A stretch of DNA of 7,295 nt from Oscillospiraceae bacterium (GCA_004555865.1 SFJO01000035.1:1-7295); one strand, 5' to 3'. Counted from the stretch's first letter, positions 1 to 6,612 are shown. Notes: generated from the letters alone by a model not told the origin. A program made the numbers and translations.

Positions 1-99
1 GCTTCTACAACCATGAACATCTATACCCACGCATTGAAAGAGAATGATTGCACTGCATCCAACGCCCTTGAAAATATGCTCTGCAAAACCGAAGTATAA
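1..99 (+). CDS. tyrosine recombinase/integrase, C-terminal end only (cut by window edge)
   Basis: Reading frame 1 is open from the window edge to a TAA at 97-99 and gives 32 residues. They begin ASTTMNIYTHALKE, which matches the C-terminal box of phage and ICE-type tyrosine recombinases (STTMxIYxHA), where the Tyr is the DNA-cleaving nucleophile (residue 8 here, codon 22-24). The rest of the catalytic domain lies outside the window. The family catalyses site-specific strand exchange during integration and excision of mobile elements. The stop codon sits directly against the broken end of the ABC permease gene on the other strand, so this is probably the integrase of an element inserted in that gene. 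Only the tail is visible; the assignment rests on the Tyr box and its context. Confidence 0.62.
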   Translation, partial: ASTTMNIYTHALKENDCTASNALENMLCKTEV

Positions 100-634
100 A
101 TTTGACGGAATCAAACATACTGTCGTTGTTGTCTGAGAACAAGCAGCTGTAATCCGAAAGGGCCACAAGGCCGCTTACCGTCCAGCGGCGGCCGTCCTCG
201 GTTTCCAGCGTGTCGCCCGGCGCCAGGCCGTTGTTGTCCGCATACATACGGTCAATGGCCACCTCATCCGCCGTTTGCGGCAGGCTGCCGCTCATCAGGC
301 AGACCCGATCCACCTGCTCCCGCGGGGCAAATACACGCAGTGTGCTGCCGTTGGTGAGGGGCTTTTCCACGTAGAAGTTCTCATACAGCTGCACGCCCCA
401 TCCCTGAATGGTTTTCACCTGGGCCTTGTTGGCCTTTTGGGCCAGGTCGAAATAGCCATCCTCGATGTTGCAAAAAGAAAAGCCCTCCTCATACGCGGCC
501 AGCATACTGCCGTCCGCCACCAGAAATCCGGAAACAAAGCCGATGGTGGCCGTCAGCAGCAGGAAGATCACCAGGTACTTGCCCAGTTCGTCCCGAAGCT
601 CCCGCAGGATGCGTTTTCTCAGGGGATTTTTCAT
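5..634 (-). pseudogene. ABC transporter permease (FtsX/MacB-type), 5' part, interrupted by an integrated element
   Basis: The gene starts best at 634 (MKNPLRKRIL), because an AAGGGGG ribosome binding site lies at about 642-648. An upstream in-frame ATG at 652 has no comparable site. A basic N-terminus is followed by one membrane segment at about residues 20-40 (KYLVIFLLLTATIGFVSGFL), then an extracytoplasmic region of the MacB/FtsX periplasmic-core type. After FDSVKF (about residue 179, near base 98) the frame continues for about 30 residues that are only the antisense of the integrase tail, and stops at 5-7. FtsX-like permeases are several hundred residues long with further C-terminal membrane helices, so most of the protein is missing. 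Together with the ATPase encoded just upstream it would form an exporter or mechanotransmission-type ABC complex, substrate unknown. It is probably non-functional unless the element excises. Confidence 0.72.
97..106. other. probable element/chromosome junction (att-like site)
   Basis: The integrase stop TAA (97-99) overlaps the codons for the last permease-like residues (VKF, 98-106 read on the minus strand). Bases to the right read as ABC permease on the minus strand; bases to the left read as integrase on the plus strand. The shared AAATTT (98-103) is a candidate part of the crossover core. The exact crossover point cannot be fixed without the other element end or an empty-site sequence. 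Confidence 0.45.
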
Positions 635-645
635 AGCGCACCCCC

Positions 646-1344
646 TTACCATTCCAGGTCTTCCGCCGCCATCCGGTGTTCGTTGCGGTGGTCGCTGCGA
701 ATGACCCCGTCCCGCATACGCACCACCCGGTCGGCCATGTCCTTGATGGCGTCGTTGTGCGTTACCATGATGACGGTGTTGCCGTACTTGTGGTTCACCG
801 TTTCGATGAGCTTCAAAATCTCCTTGGAGGTCTGGTAGTCCAGCGCACCGGTGGGCTCATCGCACAGCAGAATGTCCGGATTTTTCACAATGGCGCGGCC
901 GATGGCCGTGCGCTGCTGCTGGCCGCCGGAAAGCTGATTGGGCAGCTTGCTGCGGTGGTCGTACAGGCCCAGAACGTGAAGCAGCTCGTCCACATTGAGG
1001 GGATTCTCGCTCAGGTAGGCCCCCACCTCAATGTTTTCCCGCACGGTCAGGTTGGGGATCAGGTTGTACATCTGAAAGATATACCCCAAATGGCGGCGTC
1101 GATAGCGGGTGAGCTGCTTTTCTTTCATCGCGGCCATGCGCTCGCCATTGATGAAGATGTCGCCCTCGTCCGCCCGGTCAATGCCGCCGATGATGTTCAG
1201 CAGCGTGGATTTGCCGGAGCCGGAGGGACCCAGCAGCACACAGAACTCGCCCTTTTCCACCGAGAGCTGGATGCCCTTCAGCACCTCCACCCGGCTGTCG
1301 CCTGTTCCGAAGGACTTTTTAATCTGGCATATCTCCAAAAACAT
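646..1344 (-). CDS. ABC transporter ATP-binding protein (LolD/MacB-like)
   Basis: This 232-residue protein is a complete ABC nucleotide-binding domain. It shows Walker A GPSGSGKST (39-47), Q-loop Gln91 (IFQMYNL), signature LSGGQQQR (138-145), Walker B ILLCDEP (158-164), D-loop GALD (166-169) and H-loop His196 (MVTHN). The sequence around the Q-loop and the PTGALD motif is typical of the MacB/LolD/FtsE branch, whose members work with FtsX-like permeases, as the next gene suggests. It would hydrolyse ATP on the cytoplasmic face to drive its partner. The start at 1344 is supported by an AAGGTGAG ribosome binding site at 1350-1357. Its TAA overlaps an upstream ATG of the permease frame, and the permease ribosome binding site lies at its 3' end, so the two are coupled. 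With the permease interrupted it may lack its native partner. The substrate is not evident. Confidence 0.93.
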   Translation of the reverse strand: MFLEICQIKKSFGTGDSRVEVLKGIQLSVEKGEFCVLLGPSGSGKSTLLNIIGGIDRADEGDIFINGERMAAMKEKQLTRYRRRHLGYIFQMYNLIPNLTVRENIEVGAYLSENPLNVDELLHVLGLYDHRSKLPNQLSGGQQQRTAIGRAIVKNPDILLCDEPTGALDYQTSKEILKLIETVNHKYGNTVIMVTHNDAIKDMADRVVRMRDGVIRSDHRNEHRMAAEDLEW

Positions 1345-1514
1345 AGGATCTCACCTTTTCTCTTTCGCGCAGTTTCGTAAAGAACAGGGATTCGGCCGCT
1401 TCTCGCCTGTGTGGCCTCTGCCTGCAAACAGATGCCCCTGCGCGCTTGGATTGTGCGATTTGCAGAATTTTTTGCGCCCGATTTTACGCTCTTTAAGTTA
1501 GTTTCAGCTAACTA
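1345..1514 (-). other. 5' leader of the ABC transporter operon
   Basis: This stretch is about 170 bases between the predicted promoter and the ATPase start. I see no convincing coding sequence, tRNA or riboswitch in it. CTGCAAAC at 1422-1429 recurs at 1525-1532, and CAGATGC at 1429-1435 is the inverse of GCATCTG at 1521-1527 inside the promoter spacer. A long leader may carry post-transcriptional control, but no clear structure supports that. Confidence 0.4.
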
Positions 1515-1517
1515 AAG
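1496..1517. promoter_or_regulatory. inverted-repeat operator overlapping the ABC operon promoter
   Basis: TTAGTT (1498-1503) and AACTAA (1510-1515) are perfect 6-base arms around a 6-base spacer. A second register, AGTTAG (1496-1501) and CTAACT (1508-1513), overlaps it. The repeat runs through the predicted -10 box and start point of the minus-strand promoter, the classic position for a repressor. The TTAG...CTAA ends resemble DtxR/IdeR-type metal boxes, but TetR- or MarR-type regulators are also possible. The regulator gene is not in the window. Confidence 0.55.
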
Positions 1518-1544
1518 ATAGCATCTGCAAACCGTTCCCGTCAA
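1515..1544 (-). promoter_or_regulatory. predicted sigma-A-type promoter of the ABC transporter operon
   Basis: On the minus strand TTGACG (1539-1544, 5 of 6 matches to the -35 consensus) is followed after 18 bases by TATCTT (1515-1520) as -10. Transcription would start near 1508, inside the inverted-repeat operator. The weak -10 and the long spacer fit a regulated promoter. Confidence 0.5.
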
Positions 1545-1620
1545 CACATTATAGGCCGCGCCTGTCCCGTTTGGACATTTTCCATTGATTTTGCGTCGCA
1601 AACGTGCTGGAAGCTCACCA

Positions 1621-1651
1621 TAAAAAAGGAGCGCCGCCCGGGCGCTCCTTT
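1621..1651 (-). terminator. intrinsic terminator of the moxR-VWA-GNAT operon
   Basis: An 11-base perfect inverted repeat (AAAGGAGCGCC at 1625-1635, GGCGCTCCTTT at 1641-1651) encloses a 5-base loop. Read on the minus strand the GC-rich stem is followed by a run of T (1622-1627). It lies about 44 bases after the GNAT stop codon and separates this operon from the downstream ABC operon promoter. Confidence 0.9.
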
Positions 1652-1694
1652 CACAAGCCACAAAATTCGATTTTGTACAGGGCAATCTCTGCCG

Positions 1695-2171
1695 TCACAG
1701 GGCAAGCGCATATTCACGCAGCGCCACGTGGCCGCAGAAGTCCTGAAATTCCTGCCGCCGTCCGGTGGGCGCAAAGCCCAGCCGTTCATACAGGCGGATG
1801 GCGGGCAGGTTGTCCTCCACCACATCCAGCAGCAGCTTTGTGCCGCCCCGCGCGCGGGCCAGGTCGGCCATGCGGGTCAGCATCTCACTGCCAAGGTTCT
1901 GCCTGCGGAACGCCGGCTGCACAGCCAGCAGGTGCAGCGCCCAGCCCTCCGGGCCTTCTTCCAGTACCACGGCCGCGGCAACGCGCGCCCCCTGCCAGCC
2001 CAGATACAGGTTGTTTTGTTCCACGGCCTGTTTCAGGCTCTCTTCACTGGGATGCGCCCCGTACACCCACAAAGAGGAATATTCTGCCCCCTTCAGGGCC
2101 TCGCAGATCTCCCGGTAAAAGCGATACACCGCCGAAAGCTGCGTCGATTCGGCGAGTTTGATTTCCATCAT
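1695..2171 (-). CDS. GNAT-family N-acetyltransferase
   Basis: The protein has 158 residues (157 if the second of two adjacent ATGs, at 2168, is used), a normal size for a single GNAT domain. The acetyl-CoA loop is LAVQPAFRRQNLGSEML (about 82-98), with Asn92 where the pyrophosphate-binding loop usually has its central Gly. The late motif NLPAIRLYERLGF (121-133) is typical of RimI-like members. It would transfer an acetyl group from acetyl-CoA to an amine in the cytoplasm; the substrate is unknown. A GAGGG site lies 5 bases before the ATG at 2171 and 8 before the one at 2168. Either ATG could be used; a longer open frame back to 2264 lies inside the VWA gene and is not credible. It is the last gene of the operon, 8 bases after the VWA stop. 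It may be a passenger or may modify a protein in the same process. Confidence 0.88.
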   Translation of the reverse strand: MMEIKLAESTQLSAVYRFYREICEALKGAEYSSLWVYGAHPSEESLKQAVEQNNLYLGWQGARVAAAVVLEEGPEGWALHLLAVQPAFRRQNLGSEMLTRMADLARARGGTKLLLDVVEDNLPAIRLYERLGFAPTGRRQEFQDFCGHVALREYALAL

Positions 2172-2179
2172 CGCGTCCC

Positions 2180-3583
2180 TCACTTCTGTTCGTTTCCGTT
2201 TCCGCCGCCAAGCCAGGCGGCCTTGCCCCAAGGTGCCTGCACCCCCTGCTCGGTAAACAGCCACAGCACCGGGATGCCCTGGGCCGCGCTCTCCGGCGGA
2301 AAGTCTCCTCGGCCATCGGTGAACACCACCACGCTGGCGGGGCGCTCATTCTGCGAAAAGCGGGTCAGCGGCTCAAAGGCCGCCGCAAGCTCGGTGCCTC
2401 CGCCGCCTTGCGGACAAAGCGCTTCCAGCGCTGCCGCATCGGCAAAGGGAAAGGGGCCATAACTCCGGGTATCAAAAAAGCCCACCCAGCCGTTGAGGCG
2501 CCCGGCAAACTGTTCCAGCGCCCCACAGATCTCCCCGTAAACCCGGTTCAATTCGGCAGAATGCACCGAGCCGGAGGTGTCCACCATAAACAGAACCAGG
2601 CGGGCCGCCTGCTCCTCCGGTGAAAAGTCCGGCAGGAACAGGCCCATTTCCTGAAAGCGCCGGTCCGGCGGCTGAAAGGAGTAATCGCAGATTTCCTCCT
2701 GCAAAAAGCTGTTCATCAGCCTACGCCAATTCCGGGCCGGCACAGGCATTTTCTCCCAGCCGCGCGCCTGCTTCCCCGGGTCGCGGCTCCATCGCCGGTC
2801 CCGTTCGGTCAGCTCTCGAAGCAGCCGAAGGCCCTCCAGATCCTCGCCGCTTTGCCCATTGGGCTGCGGCAGGCCGATTTTATGCGGCTCATCCGGAATT
2901 TCAATCGGCTCCGCCTCTTCGTCGCTCATCCGGAAGTTCTGCGGCGTTTTGCCGCTGGATTCATACTTGAATTTTTTATTCCACTCCGCTGCTTCCGGCT
3001 CCAGGCAGAGGTCCTCCGGGTCCGGGTCGGCCGGGCTGAGCACCACCGTCTCTCCGGCGCAGGGGCCGCCTCTGCGCTCCCAAAAGCAATCGGAATCCAG
3101 CCGGTAGCCCCGCCGCTTGTTTTCGGGCAGGGCCGCCGGGTCAAAGGGAGTGTTTCGGAAGGCTTCCTCCGCCGTGAGCAGCCGCCCCTCCATGCGGGGG
3201 TAGAAGGTTTCGTGATGCAGCTTTCCCAGATGGGTAAACGTTTCCAGCTGCCAGCCTTCCGCCAGCAGATGGGAATTCACCACCACATCGCAGGCCAGAT
3301 GGAACCGCTCCCCCCGGAACAGCGCCGGGCGTTGGAGGTGCCCCAGCCGGATGTGTTCCAGCTGATGGGCCAGCATGAACGCCCGCTCTGCCCCAGTCAG
3401 GCGCTCCAGCCAATCCGGGTCGAACCAGATGCATCGGCCGTTGGAGGACATATGAAACACCTGCTTTGTGGCCGCAAACTTCATGGAATACAGCCGGTCC
3501 GCGCCGGGGCAATCCGCCAGAATCAGGCGCAGGCGGGCCTCCTGCAAGTTCCGCCGCAGGCGTTTGATCCGTGCCCAGGTCAT
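2180..3583 (-). CDS. VWA domain protein with N-terminal metallopeptidase-like domain (DUF2201 type)
   Basis: This 467-residue protein has two parts. The N-terminal part (about 1-130) looks like the putative metallopeptidase domain often fused to VWA-like domains: LAHQLEHIRLGH (71-82) supplies His73, His77 and His82, then ACDVVVN (97-103). The catalytic Glu of HExxH is Gln74, so peptidase activity is doubtful although metal binding is possible. A charged linker (about 185-275) leads to a C-terminal VWA domain with a complete MIDAS: DTSGS (335-339), Thr397 (GGGGTEL) and Asp423 (FTDG), expected to bind Mg2+ and a protein partner. There is no signal peptide or membrane segment, so it is probably cytoplasmic. 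Its ATG overlaps the stop of the AAA+ gene (ATGA, 3580-3583) and an AAGGG site lies just upstream. VWA proteins encoded next to MoxR ATPases usually act as their adaptors; the client is unknown. Confidence 0.87.
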   Translation of the reverse strand: MTWARIKRLRRNLQEARLRLILADCPGADRLYSMKFAATKQVFHMSSNGRCIWFDPDWLERLTGAERAFMLAHQLEHIRLGHLQRPALFRGERFHLACDVVVNSHLLAEGWQLETFTHLGKLHHETFYPRMEGRLLTAEEAFRNTPFDPAALPENKRRGYRLDSDCFWERRGGPCAGETVVLSPADPDPEDLCLEPEAAEWNKKFKYESSGKTPQNFRMSDEEAEPIEIPDEPHKIGLPQPNGQSGEDLEGLRLLRELTERDRRWSRDPGKQARGWEKMPVPARNWRRLMNSFLQEEICDYSFQPPDRRFQEMGLFLPDFSPEEQAARLVLFMVDTSGSVHSAELNRVYGEICGALEQFAGRLNGWVGFFDTRSYGPFPFADAAALEALCPQGGGGTELAAAFEPLTRFSQNERPASVVVFTDGRGDFPPESAAQGIPVLWLFTEQGVQAPWGKAAWLGGGNGNEQK

Positions 3584-4665
3584 TGCAGGCCCTTCTGCAG
3601 GGCGGTGTGGAACACCTCATTCTGCTTCAGCAGCGGCCGCAAAGCGGGAATTTGATTGCAGTCACGCAAAAATTCACGGCGAAACTCCCAGGGCAGCCGG
3701 CAAGCGTAGGCAATGGCATGATCCAGGCCCGCCTGTTCCGGCCGCTGCCGCGCGTAGGCTGCCAGTGCCGAGCGCAGCGCAAGGCGCAGTTCCGGTGCCT
3801 TCGGGACGGCCGCCTCCTCGCCCGCAAAAATGACGGCGGGGTCCGGAAGTTTTTCATAAAGGCCGCACCAGGTTTTGAAGGGGTATGCGGTCTCTTCGCC
3901 GATGCATCCGGCCACCAGGGGATAGACCTCCGTGACGTCCGCCGAGATCGTGTTCAGGATGCTGCTGACCATCTCCCAAGAGCGGGGCGTGGGAAACGCC
4001 AGCTGGGTACCGGATGGGTCAAAGCGCATGAGGGCGGCCGGGTTGTACTCCAGATAGCCTGTCACGAAGGGGTGCACCCCGGCCCGAAGCGCCCAGCGGT
4101 GCCAGGCCGCCGCGTCCACGGCCACCTCAAAGTGGCACAGCCGGTTGGCCAGCGCCTTGGGCATATTGTACGCCACCGACTTATCCGTCACCCGGTTTCC
4201 CGCCGCAATCACAATGCAGTTCTCCGGCAGGCGGTGCTCTCCCACCATCCGGTCCAGTGTGATCTGATACGCCGCGGCCTGAACCGAGGGCGGCGCGGCG
4301 GAAATCTCATCCAGAAACAGAAGATTGAGGACATTTTCGCTCTCATCCATCTGGAAGATTTTTGGCTTGAGCCAGACTGCCAGCGTCCGGTCGGCATTGG
4401 CCGCGGGAATGCCCCGCAGATCCACCGGGTTAAACAACAGCAGGCGCACGTCCGTCACCGCCACCCGTCGGCCGGTGCCCTGTTCCAGAGCGGCGGCGAT
4501 CTGCCGCACCGCTTGCGATTTGCCCACACCCGGAGGCCCCCACAGCATCACCGATGGAAATTTTTGAAACGGCGTGCCCGACCGAACCATGGCAAGGTAG
4601 GCCCGCAAAAGAAGGTTTGCCAGCTGTTCCACGTTTAGCGGTGTCAGGTTTTCCGTAGATTCCAT
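3580..4665 (-). CDS. MoxR-type AAA+ ATPase
   Basis: Starting at 4665 (MESTENL) this is a 361-residue AAA+ ATPase. That start has an AGAGGAG site 6 bases upstream and sits downstream of a clear promoter; an in-frame ATG at 4707 would fall within the -10 box and is rejected. Motifs are Walker A GPPGVGKS (43-50), Walker B LLFLDEIS (115-122), sensor 1 AAGNR with Asn157, ANRL with candidate arginine finger Arg175, and sensor 2 PTPRSW with Arg228. The C-terminal part (about 235-361) is a helical lid plus extension. MoxR proteins form hexameric rings that remodel or activate protein complexes, typically through a VWA partner, and the next gene encodes one. It is the promoter-proximal gene of a three-gene operon. 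Confidence 0.9.
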   Translation of the reverse strand: MESTENLTPLNVEQLANLLLRAYLAMVRSGTPFQKFPSVMLWGPPGVGKSQAVRQIAAALEQGTGRRVAVTDVRLLLFNPVDLRGIPAANADRTLAVWLKPKIFQMDESENVLNLLFLDEISAAPPSVQAAAYQITLDRMVGEHRLPENCIVIAAGNRVTDKSVAYNMPKALANRLCHFEVAVDAAAWHRWALRAGVHPFVTGYLEYNPAALMRFDPSGTQLAFPTPRSWEMVSSILNTISADVTEVYPLVAGCIGEETAYPFKTWCGLYEKLPDPAVIFAGEEAAVPKAPELRLALRSALAAYARQRPEQAGLDHAIAYACRLPWEFRREFLRDCNQIPALRPLLKQNEVFHTALQKGLQ

Positions 4666-4706
4666 TGCAGTCTCCTCTTTCCCTCTCTGTGCTTGTGCTG
4701 CTCTCA

Positions 4707-4735
4707 AGTATAGCGGGTTTCCTGCGCTGGTGCAA
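4707..4735 (-). promoter_or_regulatory. predicted sigma-A-type promoter of the moxR-VWA-GNAT operon
   Basis: On the minus strand TTGCAC (4730-4735) and TATACT (4707-4712) are separated by exactly 17 bases. Transcription would start near 4700, giving a short leader of about 35 bases that carries the AGAGGAG ribosome binding site. No inverted repeat overlaps it, which suggests constitutive or unseen control. Confidence 0.7.
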
Positions 4736-4779
4736 CTGCGGCCGCCCGGCGGTTTTCCCCTTGCCTCTGCCGCAAGGCA

Positions 4780-4826
4780 GCAAAAAGCAGGGGCAGCACC
4801 TTGCGGAACTGCCCCTGCTTTTTTGC
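4780..4826 (-). terminator. intrinsic terminator of the rpsB-tsf operon (possibly bidirectional)
   Basis: GCAGGGGCAG (4787-4796) and CTGCCCCTGC (4809-4818) form a 10-base perfect stem with a 12-base loop. The stem is flanked by five A on the left (4782-4786) and six T on the right (4819-4824). On the minus strand the stem is followed by a T-run, ending the tsf transcript about 65-110 bases after the stop codon. The mirrored A/T runs mean it could also stop plus-strand transcription. Confidence 0.88.
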
Positions 4827-4844
4827 ATCGTGTTCAGCTTTTTC

Positions 4845-4883
4845 CGGGATGTTTCGCCCGAACCGCCGTCAAAGCATTGACGG
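4845..4883 (-). other. tsf 3' UTR hairpins
   Basis: Two further inverted repeats precede the terminator in the tsf 3' UTR. CCGTCAA (4866-4872) pairs with TTGACGG (4877-4883) around a 4-base loop, 7 bases after the tsf stop. CGGG (4845-4848) pairs with CCCG (4857-4860). Neither has a T-run, so they are more likely RNA-stabilising or processing structures than terminators. Confidence 0.45.
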
Positions 4884-4890
4884 AAGGAGC

Positions 4891-5814
4891 TTACTTCACC
4901 ATACCAGCAACTTCGGAAGCGAAGTCATCCACGCGCTTCTCCAGGCCTTCGCCCTTCTCATAGCGCACGAACTTGATGATCTTGATCTCGCCACCCAGCT
5001 CTTTGCCCACCTGAGCGGTGTGCTGAGCCACAGACTGCTTGTCGTCCTTCACGAAGGCCTGATCCACCAGGCAGTTCTCCTTGTAGAACTTGCCCACCTT
5101 GCCCAGGATCATCTTTTCCTTGACAGCCTCAGGCTTGTTGGCAGTCTTGGGATCGTTGGCCATCTGAGCCAGCAGGATCTCCTTCTCCTTATCCAGCACG
5201 TCGGCGGGAACTTCCTCGCGGCAGACGTAGGTGGGGTTGGCAGCGGCGATCTGCATGGCAATGTCCTTGCCGTAAACGGCAAACTCGGGCTTCGCAGCCA
5301 CCTCATCGGTGGTATCGAAGTTCACCAGCACAGCATGGGTGCCGCCGGCATGGATGTAGGCAGCACACACGCCCTCATAGCGGGTGAAGCGGCGAACCTT
5401 GATGTTCTCCTTGATGACCAGGATCAGGTTCTTCAGCGCGTCATCCACAGTGCCCTCGCCCATCTTGCAGGCCATCAGGGCCTCCACGTCAGCGGGATTC
5501 TCCTTGATGATGACGTCGGCAACCTTCTTCACGAAGTCCACAAACTTGTCGTTCTTTGCAACGAAGTCGGTCTCGGCGTTCACTTCCAGGGCAACGCCCA
5601 CCTTGCATTCGCTGCAGGCAGTGGCGTAAACCATGCCCTCAGCAGCCACACGGCCGGCCTTCTTGCTGGCGGTAGCCAAGCCCTTCTCACGCAGCAACTC
5701 AACCGCCTTGGCGAAATCGCCCTCAGCATCGGTCAGAGCCTTCTTGCACTCCATCATGCCGCAGTCGGTCTGCTTGCGCAGCTCCATAACGTCCTTAGCG
5801 CTAATAGTAGCCAT
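4891..5814 (-). CDS. tsf: translation elongation factor Ts (EF-Ts)
   Basis: This 307-residue protein is full-length EF-Ts, which exchanges GDP for GTP on EF-Tu in the cytoplasm. The N-terminal UBA-like domain carries MELRKQTDCGMMECKKAL (10-27), the family signature, with TDCG where many species have TGAG. The EF-Tu contact region is ALEVNAETDFVAKNDKF (75-91), including the conserved Thr-Asp-Phe. The long form with a full core and C-terminal module is present. The start at 5814 has an AAAGGGG site about 9 bases upstream. It follows rpsB by 39 bases with no promoter or terminator between them, the conserved rpsB-tsf order. Unlike many Firmicutes, pyrH and frr do not follow; the operon ends at a terminator and the MoxR promoter. 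Confidence 0.98.
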   Translation of the reverse strand: MATISAKDVMELRKQTDCGMMECKKALTDAEGDFAKAVELLREKGLATASKKAGRVAAEGMVYATACSECKVGVALEVNAETDFVAKNDKFVDFVKKVADVIIKENPADVEALMACKMGEGTVDDALKNLILVIKENIKVRRFTRYEGVCAAYIHAGGTHAVLVNFDTTDEVAAKPEFAVYGKDIAMQIAAANPTYVCREEVPADVLDKEKEILLAQMANDPKTANKPEAVKEKMILGKVGKFYKENCLVDQAFVKDDKQSVAQHTAQVGKELGGEIKIIKFVRYEKGEGLEKRVDDFASEVAGMVK

Positions 5815-5853
5815 TTTGAATTTCCCCTTTCAGTTGAAGTGGTCCTGTGTGAT

Positions 5854-6576
5854 TCAGGCCTCGGCGGGAGCCTCAGCAGCCTCTTCGGTCTGCTCGCCCT
5901 GCTTGCCTTCCAGCACAGCGTTGGCCATGGTGCCGGCGATCAACTTGACAGCGCGGATGGCGTCGTCGTTGCCGGGAATCACGTAGTCGATCTCATCGGG
6001 GTTGCAGTTGGTATCAACAATGGCCACGATGGGGATGTTCAGCTTGCGGGCCTCGGCAACAGCGATGCGCTCCTTGTGAGGATCGACGATGAACAGAGCC
6101 TTGGGCAGACCCTGCATGTTCTTCACGCCGCCCAGGAACTTCTCCAGCTTTTCGATCTCCAGCTGCAGCTTAACAACTTCCTTCTTGGGCAGCAGATCAA
6201 AGGTGCCGTCCTCGCTCATGGTGCGCAGCTGCTCCAGACGGTCGATGCGCTTGCGGATGGTGCGGAAGTTGGTCAGCATGCCGCCCAGCCAGCGAGCGTT
6301 CACGTAGTGCATGCCGCAGCGGGTAGCCTCATCGCGGATGGACTCCTGAGCCTGCTTCTTGGTGCCGACGAACAGGATGTCGCCGCCCTCAGCCGCCACG
6401 TCGCGCACGAAGTTGTAAGCCTCGTCCAGCTTCTTCACGGTCTTCTGCAGATCGATGATGTAGATGCCGTTGCGCTCGGTGAAGATGTAACGGGCCATCT
6501 TGGGGTTCCAGCGGCGGGTCTGATGACCGAAGTGCACACCGGCTTCGAGAAGCTGCTTCATAGAAACTACTGCCAT
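5854..6576 (-). CDS. rpsB: 30S ribosomal protein S2
   Basis: This 240-residue protein is ribosomal protein S2, a small-subunit protein at the head-body junction that helps recruit S1 and mRNA. Diagnostic blocks are LLEAGVHFGHQTRRWNPKM (9-27), the YIIDLQKT segment after it, LGGMLTNF in the middle, and ALFIVDPHKERIAVAEA with the later DTNCNPDEIDYVIPGNDDA. The C-terminus is short and acidic/Ala-rich (EAAEAPAEA), as is common. The start at 6576 has a GGAGGA ribosome binding site 9 bases upstream. Codon use is strongly biased to C/G-ending codons, as expected for high expression. It is the first gene of the rpsB-tsf operon, with its own promoter and a structured leader that may mediate feedback by S2. 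Confidence 0.98.
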   Translation of the reverse strand: MAVVSMKQLLEAGVHFGHQTRRWNPKMARYIFTERNGIYIIDLQKTVKKLDEAYNFVRDVAAEGGDILFVGTKKQAQESIRDEATRCGMHYVNARWLGGMLTNFRTIRKRIDRLEQLRTMSEDGTFDLLPKKEVVKLQLEIEKLEKFLGGVKNMQGLPKALFIVDPHKERIAVAEARKLNIPIVAIVDTNCNPDEIDYVIPGNDDAIRAVKLIAGTMANAVLEGKQGEQTEEAAEAPAEA

Positions 6577-6612
6577 GGTTAAAAATCCTCCAAATCAAAT
6601 TGTTTTTCCTCC

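Noticed and set aside
676..1380. 234-codon plus-strand open frame antisense to the ABC ATPase
   Set aside because: It lies wholly over a textbook ABC ATPase and shows no family features; a coding shadow in GC-rich DNA.
1548..1553. Perfect TATAAT on the minus strand as another -10 of the ABC operon
   Set aside because: No -35-like hexamer lies 16-18 bases upstream, and the TTGACG/TATCTT pair beside it is better placed.
2166..2264. N-terminal extension of the GNAT protein from an ATG at 2264
   Set aside because: The extra 31 residues are an out-of-frame reading of the VWA gene 3' end; the GAGGG site and the GNAT fold both support a start at 2171 or 2168.
3571..4638. 355-codon plus-strand open frame antisense to the MoxR ATPase gene
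   Set aside because: The minus-strand protein has every AAA+ motif and a proper start; the plus-strand frame is Arg/His-rich with no recognisable family and no good ribosome binding site.
4666..4707. Longer MoxR start at 4707
   Set aside because: The ATG falls in the predicted -10 box, so the transcript would not include it; the ATG at 4665 has an ideal ribosome binding site.
4801..6582. 593-codon plus-strand open frame antisense to tsf and rpsB
   Set aside because: It spans two highly conserved genes on the other strand. The open frame follows from their strong codon bias, which avoids codons that read as stops in antisense. The product is a His/Leu/Gly-rich sequence with no domain.
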